Source: Candidatus Omnitrophota bacterium (GTDB lineage: Bacteria > Omnitrophota > Gorgyraeia > Tantalellales > Tantalellaceae). Taken from it: DNA of 64,000 nt. Shown here one piece after another: positions 1 to 10,314 of the stretch; the stretch's first letter is position 1, and every line of letters begins with the position of its first letter. Under the pieces are notes generated by a model. The model ran no database searches, was not told the DNA's origin, and saw only the letters and a program-made list of their open reading frames with translations. The translations under genes and the position numbers were made by a program. The stretch spans positions 1-64,000 of the forward strand of contig WJMH01000018.1 of assembly GCA_014728045.1 (NCBI GenBank). The letters run 5' to 3'.

Positions 1-2978
1 ACCCCGCCCAGGGCCAGCTCTGCGATCACGCGATGACGGGGTCTCATTGTGATCATGACGGCCGCGCCCAGACGGAGCGCATGATATAAAAGCAACGGCA
101 CGCCTACGAGCAGGGAGACGCCGAGGATCGCATCAATGACGGGATAAAGATCTTCACCGGCCGAGTAAGCGAGCACCACCCCGGGAAAAGCTAGACCGTA
201 GAGCCCCGCGCCTCCTTTGCCGGACTTTTTCCCTGCCTCTTCGCCTTCCAGCGCGAGCCTGATGACCGCGGAAGTATGAGAACGCTTTTTGCGCGCCAGG
301 CGCCTGAGGTATTTTATCGAAGAGGCTTCACCGTTACGGAGCACGGCCCGGACCAGATGAGCGGTAATGGCCCCCTTAAGGGGATTATAGTCAGATTCCT
401 CGGTATCCCCGCAGGTCTCGAAAAGCGATTCCACCAGAACAAGCGAGTCATACATTCCTCTGTCGACATGTTCGGACAGGACTTTTAGGAGCACATTCCT
501 GACCCTGAGATCCTTCTCCATGGGGTCTTCTCCAAGCACGACCCTGCCGATACTGTCCACTATCATACGGTTGTTTTCCCTGATAGCCATTTCCCCGCCC
601 GCGCCCCCCGCAAAGAGAACGCTTCCGGTCGCTTTCTCCATGCCTTTAATAGCGCTTAAGTACAAAGTCCTTGTCCGGATAAGGTCCGCCAGAGTCCCCG
701 CGGCGGCACGGCGCACTTCGACATCTTCCGAATAATTTTCCGAATCCGCTCTCACGACATCCAGGATACCGAAATAGAAAGCCGGGTAAATGAACTCCAG
801 GTCCAGGCAGGATGCGACCTTTTCCGGACGTCTGGAAAAGGCCTTAAGCGCCTCGGCGGTGATCCTGCGGTAAAAAAGCGCCAGCTCTTTCAACGCGGCC
901 TCTCTGGCATCCGCTTTCAGTTTTAGATGCTCTCCCTGGTACATGCCCGGCTGGTATCTCCCCTGCCAGGACATCGCTCTCAGGTCGGGCGTGACAGTGA
1001 AATATCCTCTTTCTGACGCGGCCTGGATCACATACAAGGCGCGGCTGGAAGGACCGCGCACTCCCTTTCCGGGCTCATACGCAAAGTCAGCCGCAAGGTC
1101 GCCGAGCAGTTTCAGGTACATTTGGTGTCTGGCGGGTGCGCCAGTTCTCACCATATCATGTATGATCGAGTCCACCCTGTCTTCGAAAAGCATGAACCCG
1201 GGAAAATAGTGTCCTTGCAGGGCGGGCGCGTCAAGCTTTTCGAGATACGCTCCCATATCAAAACCGGCAAGAGCTTTTTCGGCCTGATAATCAGCGTATA
1301 CTCTTACAAGCCGCCTTACCGGGTAAAGGTCGCTTATTACGCTCTCGGACAACTCGCGGCCCTTTTTCTTCATCGAACGGTCCATAAGGTGGGTTGCTTC
1401 ATGGTCAAGCCAGTCACTATAGGCGGCATCTTCATTCTTCTTCAGCCATCTAATGAAGTCGAGTTCCTCACGCGGTATCAGAAGATTAAAACTTCTGGGA
1501 GCGCCATCTGCCTCTCTCCATGTCCCCGCGTGGGTTAAAAGCCTGAAATCCTCTCTTGGCGGGAAAAGCCTCTTGCCTTCTCGTTCCCGGAAGGATCTAT
1601 CCAACTGGTATATCCGATCGTAAAGCTTCTTTTGCGGGGGACACTGCACATGAAGCGGTATATTCTCATCATCCGGACCAAGACGGTCCCGTATATCCCT
1701 GACTATATCGTCATCGCCGGGAAGGTCATATTCCTCGTTCCATATTTGTTCCCACGCACTGTTGATCACCCTGTGGTGTTCTTTCTCGTGGGTCGGTATA
1801 TACTGTAGCCAGTCATACAGGTCCGATTTGGCCATCATCACCGCGGGCATATCCCCGTCACCGGTCCGGTACTTATAAAGCGGCTCCACCTGTTCAAGGT
1901 CCACAGAGACCTCCCAGATACTGCCATCAGGATAGAACCGGATATGTATAACCGCATCATGGTGCCGTTCAACAAAGGATCTCGTTATGGCCTGCGCGGC
2001 ACCGCCCAGGCGCACTCCCGGATGGTCGTTCTCTGTATCGCCTATCCTGAACTCTTTAACTCCCGAACTCTTAAGGTGATCAAGAAGAACTTCCCTGAGG
2101 GTTCTTCCCGCTCCCCTGCCCCGGTCGCTTTCGTTAACATAGATGCCGTCGGCCCAGGCGATCGGCTCGGCCGGATCAGAAGAGACCGAAAAACAGTAAA
2201 TGCCGACAGGTCTGCCTTCCCGGTCCGAGGCTATCATGGCGTTCTTTATTTGCCCGTGATCAGGCCTGCCCCAGATAACATCCAGAGCCATTTTGAAGGA
2301 AGCATCCGTCTGGAGGCTCCTCGTGCCGAAATCATCGTTCATCTTTCTTATCAGTTCGAACAGTTCCGAATTTTTCCGCTCATCGGGCAGATCCGTGTAA
2401 AGATCGAATCGCAGATCCCTCTTGTTCCCTATAAGAGGGTCTTCAAGCAGCGATCGCGTTCGGTCGTCGAACTTCAGCATGACGGTATCGGGAAAGCTGG
2501 CCTTTTCGCCCCGGGCGAAAGAGAACCTGAGAAGCTGCTTCTGCCCGTCCTCTCTCACGTACGGCAGGCAGAAGACCTCACCTTCCTTGTATAGCTTCTG
2601 CCACCTGAAAGGGCCCATATCAACGTGGGATAGGTGATCCCTGATAAGGTTCTTGACCACCTCGGCGCTCGTGGCGGGACCGAACCTGTTTAGAACCTGT
2701 GTAATCAGCGTGCTGAGATATATAAATCCGGCATCCCGCTGAAAGGAGGAGGTGAAACGTTTTTTTTCTTCATCGTTTTCCAGAAGGATGATCCTTCCGT
2801 TGCGCTCCTCAAGGGTAATTACGGGTTTTATGCGTGATACCGGAGAAAGCGTAGATGCGTTCTCCGCGCGGGAGATCTGGCCAAAAGCGAACGAATGCTG
2901 GTTGATGAGGAATAAAAAGACCACGCCCAGCGAGATCATCCTGGTCCAGGTTCTGCAATTTTTATATATGTTCATCAT
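1..2978 (-). CDS. Large exported protein with GNAT-like segment and two HExxH motifs (3' end beyond window)
   Basis: An open frame of at least 992 codons reads on the minus strand from ATG ATG at 2978 to the window edge without a stop. The first 33 residues look like a signal peptide (basic start, then a GVVFLFLI core). A segment near residues 220-310 resembles a GNAT acetyltransferase: it has a RGRGAGRTL acetyl-CoA loop near residue 286 preceded by a strand-rich stretch. Two HExxH sequences follow, HEKEH at 397-401 and HEATH at 526-530, as in zincin metallopeptidases. A hydrophobic stretch lies near residues 945-975. I do not recognise the whole protein, and no substrate can be assigned. Catalysis by either domain is inferred from motifs only. 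Large multi-domain exported proteins of this kind are common in Omnitrophota-like genomes. Confidence 0.8.
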   Translation of the reverse strand, partial: MMNIYKNCRTWTRMISLGVVFLFLINQHSFAFGQISRAENASTLSPVSRIKPVITLEERNGRIILLENDEEKKRFTSSFQRDAGFIYLSTLITQVLNRFGPATSAEVVKNLIRDHLSHVDMGPFRWQKLYKEGEVFCLPYVREDGQKQLLRFSFARGEKASFPDTVMLKFDDRTRSLLEDPLIGNKRDLRFDLYTDLPDERKNSELFELIRKMNDDFGTRSLQTDASFKMALDVIWGRPDHGQIKNAMIASDREGRPVGIYCFSVSSDPAEPIAWADGIYVNESDRGRGAGRTLREVLLDHLKSSGVKEFRIGDTENDHPGVRLGGAAQAITRSFVERHHDAVIHIRFYPDGSIWEVSVDLEQVEPLYKYRTGDGDMPAVMMAKSDLYDWLQYIPTHEKEHHRVINSAWEQIWNEEYDLPGDDDIVRDIRDRLGPDDENIPLHVQCPPQKKLYDRIYQLDRSFREREGKRLFPPREDFRLLTHAGTWREADGAPRSFNLLIPREELDFIRWLKKNEDAAYSDWLDHEATHLMDRSMKKKGRELSESVISDLYPVRRLVRVYADYQAEKALAGFDMGAYLEKLDAPALQGHYFPGFMLFEDRVDSIIHDMVRTGAPARHQMYLKLLGDLAADFAYEPGKGVRGPSSRALYVIQAASERGYFTVTPDLRAMSWQGRYQPGMYQGEHLKLKADAREAALKELALFYRRITAEALKAFSRRPEKVASCLDLEFIYPAFYFGILDVVRADSENYSEDVEVRRAAAGTLADLIRTRTLYLSAIKGMEKATGSVLFAGGAGGEMAIRENNRMIVDSIGRVVLGEDPMEKDLRVRNVLLKVLSEHVDRGMYDSLVLVESLFETCGDTEESDYNPLKGAITAHLVRAVLRNGEASSIKYLRRLARKKRSHTSAVIRLALEGEEAGKKSGKGGAGLYGLAFPGVVLAYSAGEDLYPVIDAILGVSLLVGVPLLLYHALRLGAAVMITMRPRHRVIAELALGG

Positions 2979-2984
2979 AATGAT

Positions 2985-3020
2985 TTACCAGGTACCTATT
3001 AATATAATAAAGATTGTCAT
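2985..3020 (-). CDS. Possible 11-codon upstream ORF before the large exported protein
   Basis: In the roughly 72-nt leader of the downstream gene, an ATG at 3020 preceded by AAGGAT encodes MTIFIILIGTW and stops at 2985, seven bases before the main ATG. The main ATG has only a weak ribosome binding site of its own, so translation coupling is possible. The ORF is very short and could be fortuitous. Confidence 0.25.
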   Translation of the reverse strand: MTIFIILIGTW

Positions 3021-3056
3021 ATATAGTTATCCTTATATAGTTACAGCCGAAGCCAA

Positions 3057-3086
3057 ATTATACCATAAAAAAGTTAGTTATGTCAA
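3057..3086 (-). promoter_or_regulatory. Sigma-70-type promoter of the large exported protein
   Basis: TTGACA at 3086-3081 and TATAAT at 3062-3057 are separated by 18 bp. The predicted transcription start is near 3050. Confidence 0.6.
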
Positions 3087-3127
3087 TAAAAAGCTTGGAA
3101 TAAGTGTTTTTTGTTACTATGCCCTGC

Positions 3128-3156
3128 TTGTTATGTGGATATTTGTGTGCTATTAT
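3128..3156 (+). promoter_or_regulatory. Candidate promoter of the PfkB gene giving a near-leaderless mRNA
   Basis: TTGTTA, a 17-bp spacer and TATTAT end 9 bp before the ATG at 3166. The start site would be near 3163, leaving about 3 nt of leader. No ribosome binding site precedes the ATG, which fits leaderless translation. Confidence 0.35.
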
Positions 3157-3165
3157 TGCTGGTAT

Positions 3166-4125
3166 ATGTCCAAGCCTGAAAAAAAGAAGATCATTTGCTG
3201 CGGAGAAGCCCTGTTCGACTTGGTGCTGGATAAAGGCCCCCGCGGCATAAGTCTCGAGGCCTTCCCCGGCGGGTCGGCCACTAACACCTCTATCATCCTT
3301 TCCCTTCTGGGGCTTAAGGTCATGCTCATGACAAGGCTGGGGACGGACTTTTTAAGTAACTCCCTCATTGAGATACTCAACAACAAGAATATCGACACTA
3401 GCCATATAGTAAAGGACAAGAACATAAATACCCCGCTTGCCATAGCGCAGATAGACCCACGGGGAGATTCCTCATATCTCTTTTACGGTAAGCGCAAACG
3501 CCACAAGGACACCGCCCGGCATCTTTGCCGGGTGCCGTTCAAGTCCGCCGCACTGTTCCATACAAGTTCTTTCTTCTCTTACAGCGACGCCTTTTTCGGG
3601 CCCGTCATGAAAAGGCTCCGCATGGCAAGAGAAAAAAAGGTCTTCGTAACGTACGACCCCAACTGGCGGGCAAGGAAGATACCCACTAAAAGAAAAGCCC
3701 GGGAAAGGATAAAAAAGATCCTTGCCTACGTCGACCTGCTCAAGCTCAGCGAAGAAGACGCTCTCAACGTAACCCAGGCAAGATCCATCGATAAAGCCCT
3801 GAAAAAGATCGCGAGAAGCCTCAAGGGCGCAATCATAGTGACCAGGGGCGGGAAGGGCTCTTTTTTCTGGGACGGCACGAAAAGAATAGAACAGCCGGCT
3901 TTCAGGGTAAGCGTCTCGGACACCATAGGCGCCGGGGACGCTTACACGGCGGGCCTTATCTACAGCTATACAAAAAACGGCAGTGACGCTTTCGGTAAAA
4001 AGATAAAGCAGACTCTGCGGTTCGCTTCAGCGGTTTCGGCGATCATCTGTTCCTCACACGGCGCTACACAGGGACTGGAAGGGATAGACCAGGTCAGGTC
4101 CTTCCTTAAAGAGAAAACTTCCTAA
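3166..4125 (+). CDS. PfkB-family sugar kinase (fructokinase-like)
   Basis: This 319-residue protein belongs to the ribokinase/PfkB family, which phosphorylates sugars or nucleosides with ATP. It has the N-terminal glycine pair motif PGGSATN (residues 34-40) and the C-terminal signature DTIGAGD (252-258), where Asp258 is the expected catalytic base. The length is normal for fructokinases. The frame is open far upstream, but the ATG at 3166 begins the conserved strand and was chosen for that reason. The exact sugar cannot be read from sequence; fructose is most likely by overall similarity. The gene is monocistronic and its end overlaps the convergent HPP gene by 4 bp. Confidence 0.85.
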   Translation: MSKPEKKKIICCGEALFDLVLDKGPRGISLEAFPGGSATNTSIILSLLGLKVMLMTRLGTDFLSNSLIEILNNKNIDTSHIVKDKNINTPLAIAQIDPRGDSSYLFYGKRKRHKDTARHLCRVPFKSAALFHTSSFFSYSDAFFGPVMKRLRMAREKKVFVTYDPNWRARKIPTKRKARERIKKILAYVDLLKLSEEDALNVTQARSIDKALKKIARSLKGAIIVTRGGKGSFFWDGTKRIEQPAFRVSVSDTIGAGDAYTAGLIYSYTKNGSDAFGKKIKQTLRFASAVSAIICSSHGATQGLEGIDQVRSFLKEKTS

Positions 4126-4621
4126 TCTATAAGGTCGATCATCCAAGGCTTGAGCATTCTCTGTATAAGGGATATGATAATAATACCGGCCATGATCTGG
4201 ACCAGAGTCATAAGGTCCCATTCGTTAATAACAAGGCCCAGAGCGACTCCCGTGGCAGGTGCATGCTCGGTATTGGTTATCGCCATCATGAACATCGCAA
4301 GAGCAACGGCTATCGCCCCGCCCGTTATTTCGATCTCTTTCTGCAAAAGGTAGGTTTCAGCCGGGAAAACCGTCAGATTGCTCAGTATCACCCCGGATAT
4401 GAGCCCGAGCGCATAGCCCCCTATAAGACACCTTGGGCGGGATATGGACTGGTGGGGCATTGTAAAAGCGATAAAGGCGCTGGCCCCGAAAGAAGCTATG
4501 ATAACAGGCTTATTGACAACGTCGAAAACCTGCAGGGCAATGCCAACGGCAAGCCCCCCAAGAAGGGCCTGCCCGATATACTTGGATTTATTGTCCAGGA
4601 ATTTACGGTCCCAGAGTCTCA

Positions 4622-4625
<4 letters not shown>
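4122..4625 (-). CDS. HPP-family integral membrane protein
   Basis: A 167-residue protein with about four or five membrane segments. It carries the HPP-family signature region: ASFGASAF, then MPHQSISRPR near residues 56-65, and NTEHAPATGVALGL in the third quarter. Some HPP proteins have been linked to nitrite transport in chloroplasts and cyanobacteria, but the role in most bacteria is not settled. It is the last gene of the Rnf-purN-eno-ftsB run; its ATG overlaps the ftsB stop by 4 bp, so it is probably co-translated. Confidence 0.8.
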
Positions 4626-6793
<2,168 letters not shown>

Positions 6794-6802
6794 TGATCCT
6801 GC

Positions 6803-7609
6803 TTACGCTTTTTTTATGACCTTGGTCGGGCATTTGGGCGCTATTTTCTCAAGTTCTTCCCGGTCCGACTGTTTCTCGAAATTCGGATAGGAAAGATTGT
6901 CCTTGACCTCGAAATACTTCTCAGGCGAAAGCTTTTCGCAGATACCGCACGCGATACACCCCACCGAGCAGATCTTTCTTACCCTCATCATGTCGTCATG
7001 CGATGAGCACGCCACGTAATAGAGATCGTCGTATTTCTTCTGCTGTATGCTTATGATGCCCCTGGGGCAGGCTTCGGCGCATTTCCCGCAGCCTGTGCAT
7101 TTTTCCGCATCTACGCGCGGGAGGCCCTTCTCCATATGCATCGCGCCGAAGGGGCAGACCTCCACGCAGTCTCCGAAACCCATACACCCGTACTCGCACT
7201 CCATGCCTCCGCCGAAAGCCGCGTTGGCGGCGATACAGGTCTTAACGCCCGTATACACCGTATCCGTTTTCTTGTGTTCGTATTCGGCAGCGCAATGGAC
7301 CAGGGCTATTCTGGGGAACTTTTCCTTTCCTTCCTTGCCCAGGTAATCATAAAGCATCTGCTGGGCTTCCTCCCCGAGGGGTTTGCATTTGGCCGGGTCT
7401 TCTCCCTCCTTGATGACATGCTCCGCGAAATCATGGCAGTTCAGGTACCCGCACGCCCCGCAGTTAACATGCGGCAGGTGTTTAAGGACCTCGGCTATGC
7501 GCGGGTCCTCTTCCACTCGGAGCTTCTTGTCGGCAAAGGCCAGTACGGCCGCAAAAGCCACCGAAAGACCCGCCATGCTCAATATTGCCGCCAGTATAAG
7601 ATTATCCAC
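6803..7609 (-). CDS. rnfB: Rnf electron transport complex subunit B
   Basis: RnfB is the ferredoxin-like entry subunit of the Rnf complex (ferredoxin:NAD+ oxidoreductase). The 268-residue protein has an N-terminal membrane helix, a [4Fe-4S] domain beginning CGACGYLNC near residue 50, a two-cluster ferredoxin domain (CGKCAEACP half clearly visible) and an extra C-terminal Cys-rich ferredoxin-like segment (CSVGCIACGIC). The start is GTG at 7609, overlapping the rnfA stop by 8 bp and preceded by GGAGGG. This is the last Rnf gene in the order C-D-G-E-A-B. Confidence 0.95.
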   Translation of the reverse strand: MDNLILAAILSMAGLSVAFAAVLAFADKKLRVEEDPRIAEVLKHLPHVNCGACGYLNCHDFAEHVIKEGEDPAKCKPLGEEAQQMLYDYLGKEGKEKFPRIALVHCAAEYEHKKTDTVYTGVKTCIAANAAFGGGMECEYGCMGFGDCVEVCPFGAMHMEKGLPRVDAEKCTGCGKCAEACPRGIISIQQKKYDDLYYVACSSHDDMMRVRKICSVGCIACGICEKLSPEKYFEVKDNLSYPNFEKQSDREELEKIAPKCPTKVIKKA

Positions 7610-8183
7610 TTATTATCCCTCCGAATCCCATGAAGGCCAGCGCGAGCATTCCCGCGAGTATCAAGGTTATCCCGGCACCCTTAAGAGGCCCGGGTATGTC
7701 CGAGAACTCCAGCTGCTCACGGATACCCGCCATCAGAACTAAAGCTATGGTAAAACCTATCCCCGCTCCCAGACCGTAAACAATGGCCTCGATGAAGTTA
7801 TAGTCCTTCAGCACCATGAAAAGCGTCAGCCCCAGGATCGCGCAGTTGGTGGTTATAAGCGGCAGGAATATCCCCAGAGCCTTGTAAAGCTGAGGCGACA
7901 TCTTCCGGATGAACATCTCCACGAACTGCACGAAACTGGCAATTACGATTATGAACGTGACATACTGCAGGAAGACCAGGTTATATGGAACGAGTATGTA
8001 ATAGTAAATAAGCCAGGTCACCGTCGCCGCCATCGTCATCACGAAAGTGGTGGCCATCCCCAGTCCGACCGCGCTGTCCATTTTATTGGAGACGCCTATA
8101 AACGGGCATATCCCCAGAAAATAGGTAAGCACGAAATTATTGGTTATGCTTGCCGCTATGAGTATCAGAATGAGTTTTTCCAT
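7602..8183 (-). CDS. rnfA: Rnf complex subunit A
   Basis: A 193-residue membrane protein with six predicted helices, homologous to RnfE and to NqrE. These two paralogous subunits are inverted in the membrane and take part in iron-sulfur electron transfer. The N-terminal NNFVLTYFLGICPFIGVS segment, with its conserved cysteine, is typical. It starts six bases after rnfE ends. Confidence 0.95.
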   Translation of the reverse strand: MEKLILILIAASITNNFVLTYFLGICPFIGVSNKMDSAVGLGMATTFVMTMAATVTWLIYYYILVPYNLVFLQYVTFIIVIASFVQFVEMFIRKMSPQLYKALGIFLPLITTNCAILGLTLFMVLKDYNFIEAIVYGLGAGIGFTIALVLMAGIREQLEFSDIPGPLKGAGITLILAGMLALAFMGFGGIISG

Positions 8184-8189
8184 AATGGA

Positions 8190-8804
8190 TTATTTCCCGG
8201 CTGATGCCGCCTTTTTCTTTTTCACGGCTTTGTCTATAATGTTAAAGATCCCCACCAGCAGCCCCAGGGTTATGAAAGCTCCGGCGGGCAGGACCATGAC
8301 CACCCATTTGGTGAACCCTTCCCACATTACCGGCAGACCGAAAAGTGTTCCCGAGCCCAGAAGCTCTCTCACTGAACCCAGTATCACAAGAGCGCATGTG
8401 AACCCCGCACCCATCCCCGCAGCGTCAAGAAAGGACCTGAAAACCCCGTGCTTGGAGGCGAAGGCCTCCGATCTGCCGAGGATGAGGCAGTTGACCACGA
8501 TAAGCGGCACATAGGGGCCGAGGGCCTTGCTTATCTGGAAAAAGTTCGCTTTCAAAAAGTAGTCCGCCGCCGTCACGAACGTGGCGATGATCACGGTGAA
8601 CATGGGTATCCTGACCTGGTTGGGAACGAACCGCCTTATGGCGGATACCACGACACCGGAGGAGACCACCACGAAGGTCGTCGCCAGCCCCATGGACAGC
8701 CCGAAGATCGCCTTGGTCGTCACCGCAAGCGTCGGGCACATCCCCAGAACCTGCACGAAAACGGGGTTCTCTTTCCATAAACCTTTTAAAAAATCCTTTG
8801 TCAT
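8190..8804 (-). CDS. rnfE: Rnf complex subunit E
   Basis: A 204-residue, six-helix membrane subunit paralogous to RnfA/NqrD. The conserved N-terminal NPVFVQVLGMCPTLAVT carries the cysteine used for the intramembrane cluster in this family. The C-terminal tail is short and lysine-rich. It overlaps rnfG by 4 bp. Confidence 0.95.
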   Translation of the reverse strand: MTKDFLKGLWKENPVFVQVLGMCPTLAVTTKAIFGLSMGLATTFVVVSSGVVVSAIRRFVPNQVRIPMFTVIIATFVTAADYFLKANFFQISKALGPYVPLIVVNCLILGRSEAFASKHGVFRSFLDAAGMGAGFTCALVILGSVRELLGSGTLFGLPVMWEGFTKWVVMVLPAGAFITLGLLVGIFNIIDKAVKKKKAASAGK

Positions 8805-9367
8805 TTTTTTCTCAGCACCCTGCGTACTTTTTCCAGTTTCCTGTTGATCGAGCTCACCACCGCCCTCGAAGAGATCGTCGCGCCGGTCACGGCTTCCACC
8901 TGGTATTTCTTGGTGGGCTCCTGATTTTTGAGCAGTTCGATCGGGTGCGCCGTAGAAAGCCCGGCGAACTGCTTCCTGAAGTCCGGTTCGGCGATCTCGG
9001 CTCCCAGCCCGGGTGTCTCCTGCGACTCGAGGACCTCGATACCCATTATCTCCGAGAGAGAGGCATTGACACCTACGAGAAGCTTGATCACGCCCTGGTA
9101 GCCGTTGCCCTCGGCGATGAAAGCGTACCCCAGCAGTTTACCAGTTTCATCTTCAACCCTGTAGATCTTCTCTTCCTTGTCATAGGTTATCCTGGAAGCG
9201 TCAAAGAAAAGTTTTCTTATGCCTCTGTCGGTTTCAGCGTTAACGTTGACCTTTATCTTGGGCATGGAATAATTATATACCAGGACCAGCACGGCGCCGG
9301 AAGCGATCCCCACCACCGCCAGAGCCAGTATCATCCCGAATACGCTGTCCTTGGAGAATATCTTCAC
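8801..9367 (-). CDS. rnfG: Rnf complex FMN-binding subunit G
   Basis: A 188-residue protein with one N-terminal membrane helix (about 10-30) and an extracytoplasmic FMN-binding domain. The flavinylation motif reads TGATIS at residues 161-166, with Thr164 as the likely phosphoester site for covalent FMN. The start is GTG, overlapping the rnfD stop (GTGA). Covalent flavin attachment needs an ApbE transferase, which is not in this window. Confidence 0.95.
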   Translation of the reverse strand: MKIFSKDSVFGMILALAVVGIASGAVLVLVYNYSMPKIKVNVNAETDRGIRKLFFDASRITYDKEEKIYRVEDETGKLLGYAFIAEGNGYQGVIKLLVGVNASLSEIMGIEVLESQETPGLGAEIAEPDFRKQFAGLSTAHPIELLKNQEPTKKYQVEAVTGATISSRAVVSSINRKLEKVRRVLRKK

Positions 9368-10314
9368 GCCTTTCTCCCTTTTTCAAGCCCGAACCTCCTG
9401 GGCCTTGTGAACTTGTTAATTATTGGCGTGCAGGCGTTCATAAGAAGGATCGAGTACATGACCCCCTCCGGCAAACCGCCCCAGATCCTTATAATCATGG
9501 TTATGAGCCCGCAGCCTATGCCGAATATCCACCTTCCCCTTGCCGTTATCGGCGAGGTCACCGGATCTGTGGCCATGAAGACGGCGCCTATCATGAGACC
9601 CCCCGCAAGCAAATGAAAAAGAGGCGGCATGAATTTATCCGCATCGACAAGATGCAGCACACCCGCGAAAACGAATACCGTCAGAAGATAAGATGCGGGA
9701 ATGCGGTAATCGATCACTTTCTTATGCAGTAAATACGCAAGGCCCAGTAAAATGGCCAGTGAAGAGGTCTCCCCTATACATCCGCCGATATTGCCCAGGA
9801 AGAGATCCGCGTAAGGGGTCATAACCCCGTCGAACTTGGCCAGTCCCAGGGGCGTGGCGGTCGTCACCGCGTCCAGAGTTATGGGCCGGGACCATGTAGT
9901 GAGCGCCACGGGGAATGCCGCCATAAGGAACGCCCTGGCCAAAAGAGCGGGATTGAAAATATTGTGCCCCAGCCCCCCGAAAACCTCCTTGCCAAGAGCT
10001 ATGGCGAAGACACCCCCCAGAAAAGCCATCCACAGCGGGATGGCCGGTGAAAGCACAAGCGCCAGCAATATGCCCGTCACCACCGCGCTCATGTCGTCAA
10101 TACGTATCTTCCTGCCCCTGAATCTCTGCAGGAGGTATTCGGTGACCACGCATCCGGCGAGCGAGGCGAGAATAACACCCACCGCCCTTAACCGGAAGAA
10201 CCAGACGCCGGCACATATCGCCGGTAGCAGGGCTATTAGAACACCCTTCATCATGTAGCGGGTATCGACCGGCGAAACTATATGTGGAGAAACACTTATT
10301 GCGAGCTTCTTCAT
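9364..10314 (-). CDS. rnfD: Rnf complex subunit D
   Basis: A 316-residue membrane protein of the NqrB/RnfD family with about nine or ten helices. The flavin-attachment region reads TATPLGLAK near residues 152-160, with Thr154 the expected FMN-bearing residue; the usual SGAT lead-in is degenerate here. NPALLARAF and the GHNIFNP loop are conserved. It overlaps rnfC by 4 bp and rnfG by 4 bp. Confidence 0.95.
   Translation of the reverse strand: MKKLAISVSPHIVSPVDTRYMMKGVLIALLPAICAGVWFFRLRAVGVILASLAGCVVTEYLLQRFRGRKIRIDDMSAVVTGILLALVLSPAIPLWMAFLGGVFAIALGKEVFGGLGHNIFNPALLARAFLMAAFPVALTTWSRPITLDAVTTATPLGLAKFDGVMTPYADLFLGNIGGCIGETSSLAILLGLAYLLHKKVIDYRIPASYLLTVFVFAGVLHLVDADKFMPPLFHLLAGGLMIGAVFMATDPVTSPITARGRWIFGIGCGLITMIIRIWGGLPEGVMYSILLMNACTPIINKFTRPRRFGLEKGRKA

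Noticed and set aside
2752-3165. N-terminal extension of the PfkB frame
   Set aside because: These 138 codons lie antisense to the large exported protein and its promoter. The PfkB fold begins at 3166.
8425-8778. Long frames antisense to or overlapping rnfE and other genes
   Set aside because: They are shadows of real genes in other frames, rich in His/Arg/Gly as expected for such frames, and lack ribosome sites.
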